This document shows positions 63,856 to 64,000 of a stretch of DNA of 64,000 nt, piece after piece. Below the pieces are notes generated by a model that did not search any database, had not been told where the DNA came from, and saw nothing but the letters and a program-made list of their open reading frames with translations. Source of the stretch: Salinimonas profundi (GTDB taxonomy: Bacteria; Pseudomonadota; Gammaproteobacteria; Enterobacterales; Alteromonadaceae); contig NZ_JABBXD010000006.1 of assembly GCF_014750655.1 (NCBI RefSeq), positions 62,001-126,000 of the forward strand. Direction: 5' to 3'. The number at the start of each line of letters is the position of its first letter. Within the stretch, counting starts at the first letter, position 1. The translations under genes and the position numbers were made by a program.

Positions 63856-64000
63856 TTATCCCTGCCCGGGGGCATGAGGAAACGACATTTTTTGGTATTG
63901 CTTTAACGATTTTTCAGGTTTTGGCAGACCATCGGGAATCGGCATGTCAGAGAACTGCTGAAAATAGAGCACACACGCATTGCGCCACCACAGAGCTTCT
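63856..64000 (-). CDS. Probable GH67 alpha-glucuronidase, C-terminal fragment
   Basis: Only the last 47 codons are visible, from EALWWRNACVLYFQQFSDMP to the TAA at 63856-63858. The WWRNACVLYFQxFSxMPIP pattern matches the C-terminus of GH67 alpha-glucuronidases, which release 4-O-methyl-glucuronate from xylan fragments. The rest lies beyond base 64000. Its stop is 11 bp before dctP. The call rests on the tail motif alone plus the TRAP/ManD context. Confidence 0.68.
   Translation of the reverse strand, partial: EALWWRNACVLYFQQFSDMPIPDGLPKPEKSLKQYQKMSFPHAPGQG

Noticed and set aside
1-64000. tRNA, rRNA, CRISPR arrays, insertion sequences, phage genes and toxin-antitoxin pairs.
   Set aside because: No cloverleaf-type T-loop sequences, spaced repeats, transposase motifs or terminal inverted repeats were found by reading. 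A tool scan could still find a short RNA.

Overview
The window is chromosomal DNA from a marine-type gammaproteobacterium, most likely an Alteromonadaceae member (Alteromonas or Salinimonas-like). This is inferred from gene content and order: queG divergent from nnr-tsaE-amiB-mutL, rsd divergent from nudC-hemE, rpsF-rpsR-rplI, many sugar-uptake and polysaccharide genes, a TonB-dependent receptor, chemoreceptors and GGDEF proteins. No phage, transposase, CRISPR array, rRNA or tRNA was seen.

Bases 1-13,100 are mostly core housekeeping genes: mutL (cut by the window edge), amiB, tsaE, nnr, queG, hemE with a small membrane-anchored follower, nudC, rsd, zur-cheX-yjbQ, an OmpA-family protein and dnaB. 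Bases 13,300-22,600 lie between dnaB and rplI, which are adjacent in many relatives. They hold three tandem paralogues (signal peptide, periplasmic helical region, one membrane segment, GGDEF domain), a lipoprotein, an ECF sigma / anti-sigma / DUF4097 operon and a MOSC protein. The ribosomal operon rpsF-rpsR-rplI follows, without priB.

Bases 24,900-34,550 form a carbohydrate locus. A seven-gene minus-strand operon (Gfo/Idh dehydrogenase, TIM-barrel isomerase, NupG-like MFS carrier, secreted TIM-barrel isomerase, GMC oxidoreductase, gluconate-dehydrogenase-subunit-3-like protein, DUF1080 protein) is divergent from a LacI regulator and a second secreted TIM-barrel isomerase. Two matching palindromes lie in the divergent gap. 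The set fits periplasmic oxidation of glycosides to 3-keto-glycosides, their cleavage, uptake and intracellular processing.

Bases 34,600-51,900 are mixed: a DUF3392 protein, acnA, a DUF5916/CBM9-type protein, a TonB receptor, a HAD hydrolase, a Tat-exported Gfo/Idh protein, a chemoreceptor with a candidate sigma-28 promoter, a porin with a very small periplasmic-binding-like protein, an aldo/keto reductase, a guanidinium-exporter-type SMR protein overlapping a CheD homologue whose usual catalytic His is Arg, and a PQQ-type sugar dehydrogenase.

Bases 52,250-64,000 hold a large secreted type I pullulanase with three C-terminal repeats, pckA, a soluble PAS-PAS chemoreceptor, and an operon for glucuronoxylan-derived sugars: the 3' end of a probable GH67 alpha-glucuronidase, a TRAP transporter (dctP-dctQ-dctM) and a ManD-type mannonate dehydratase. 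The overall picture is a motile heterotroph that uses plant and algal polysaccharides.
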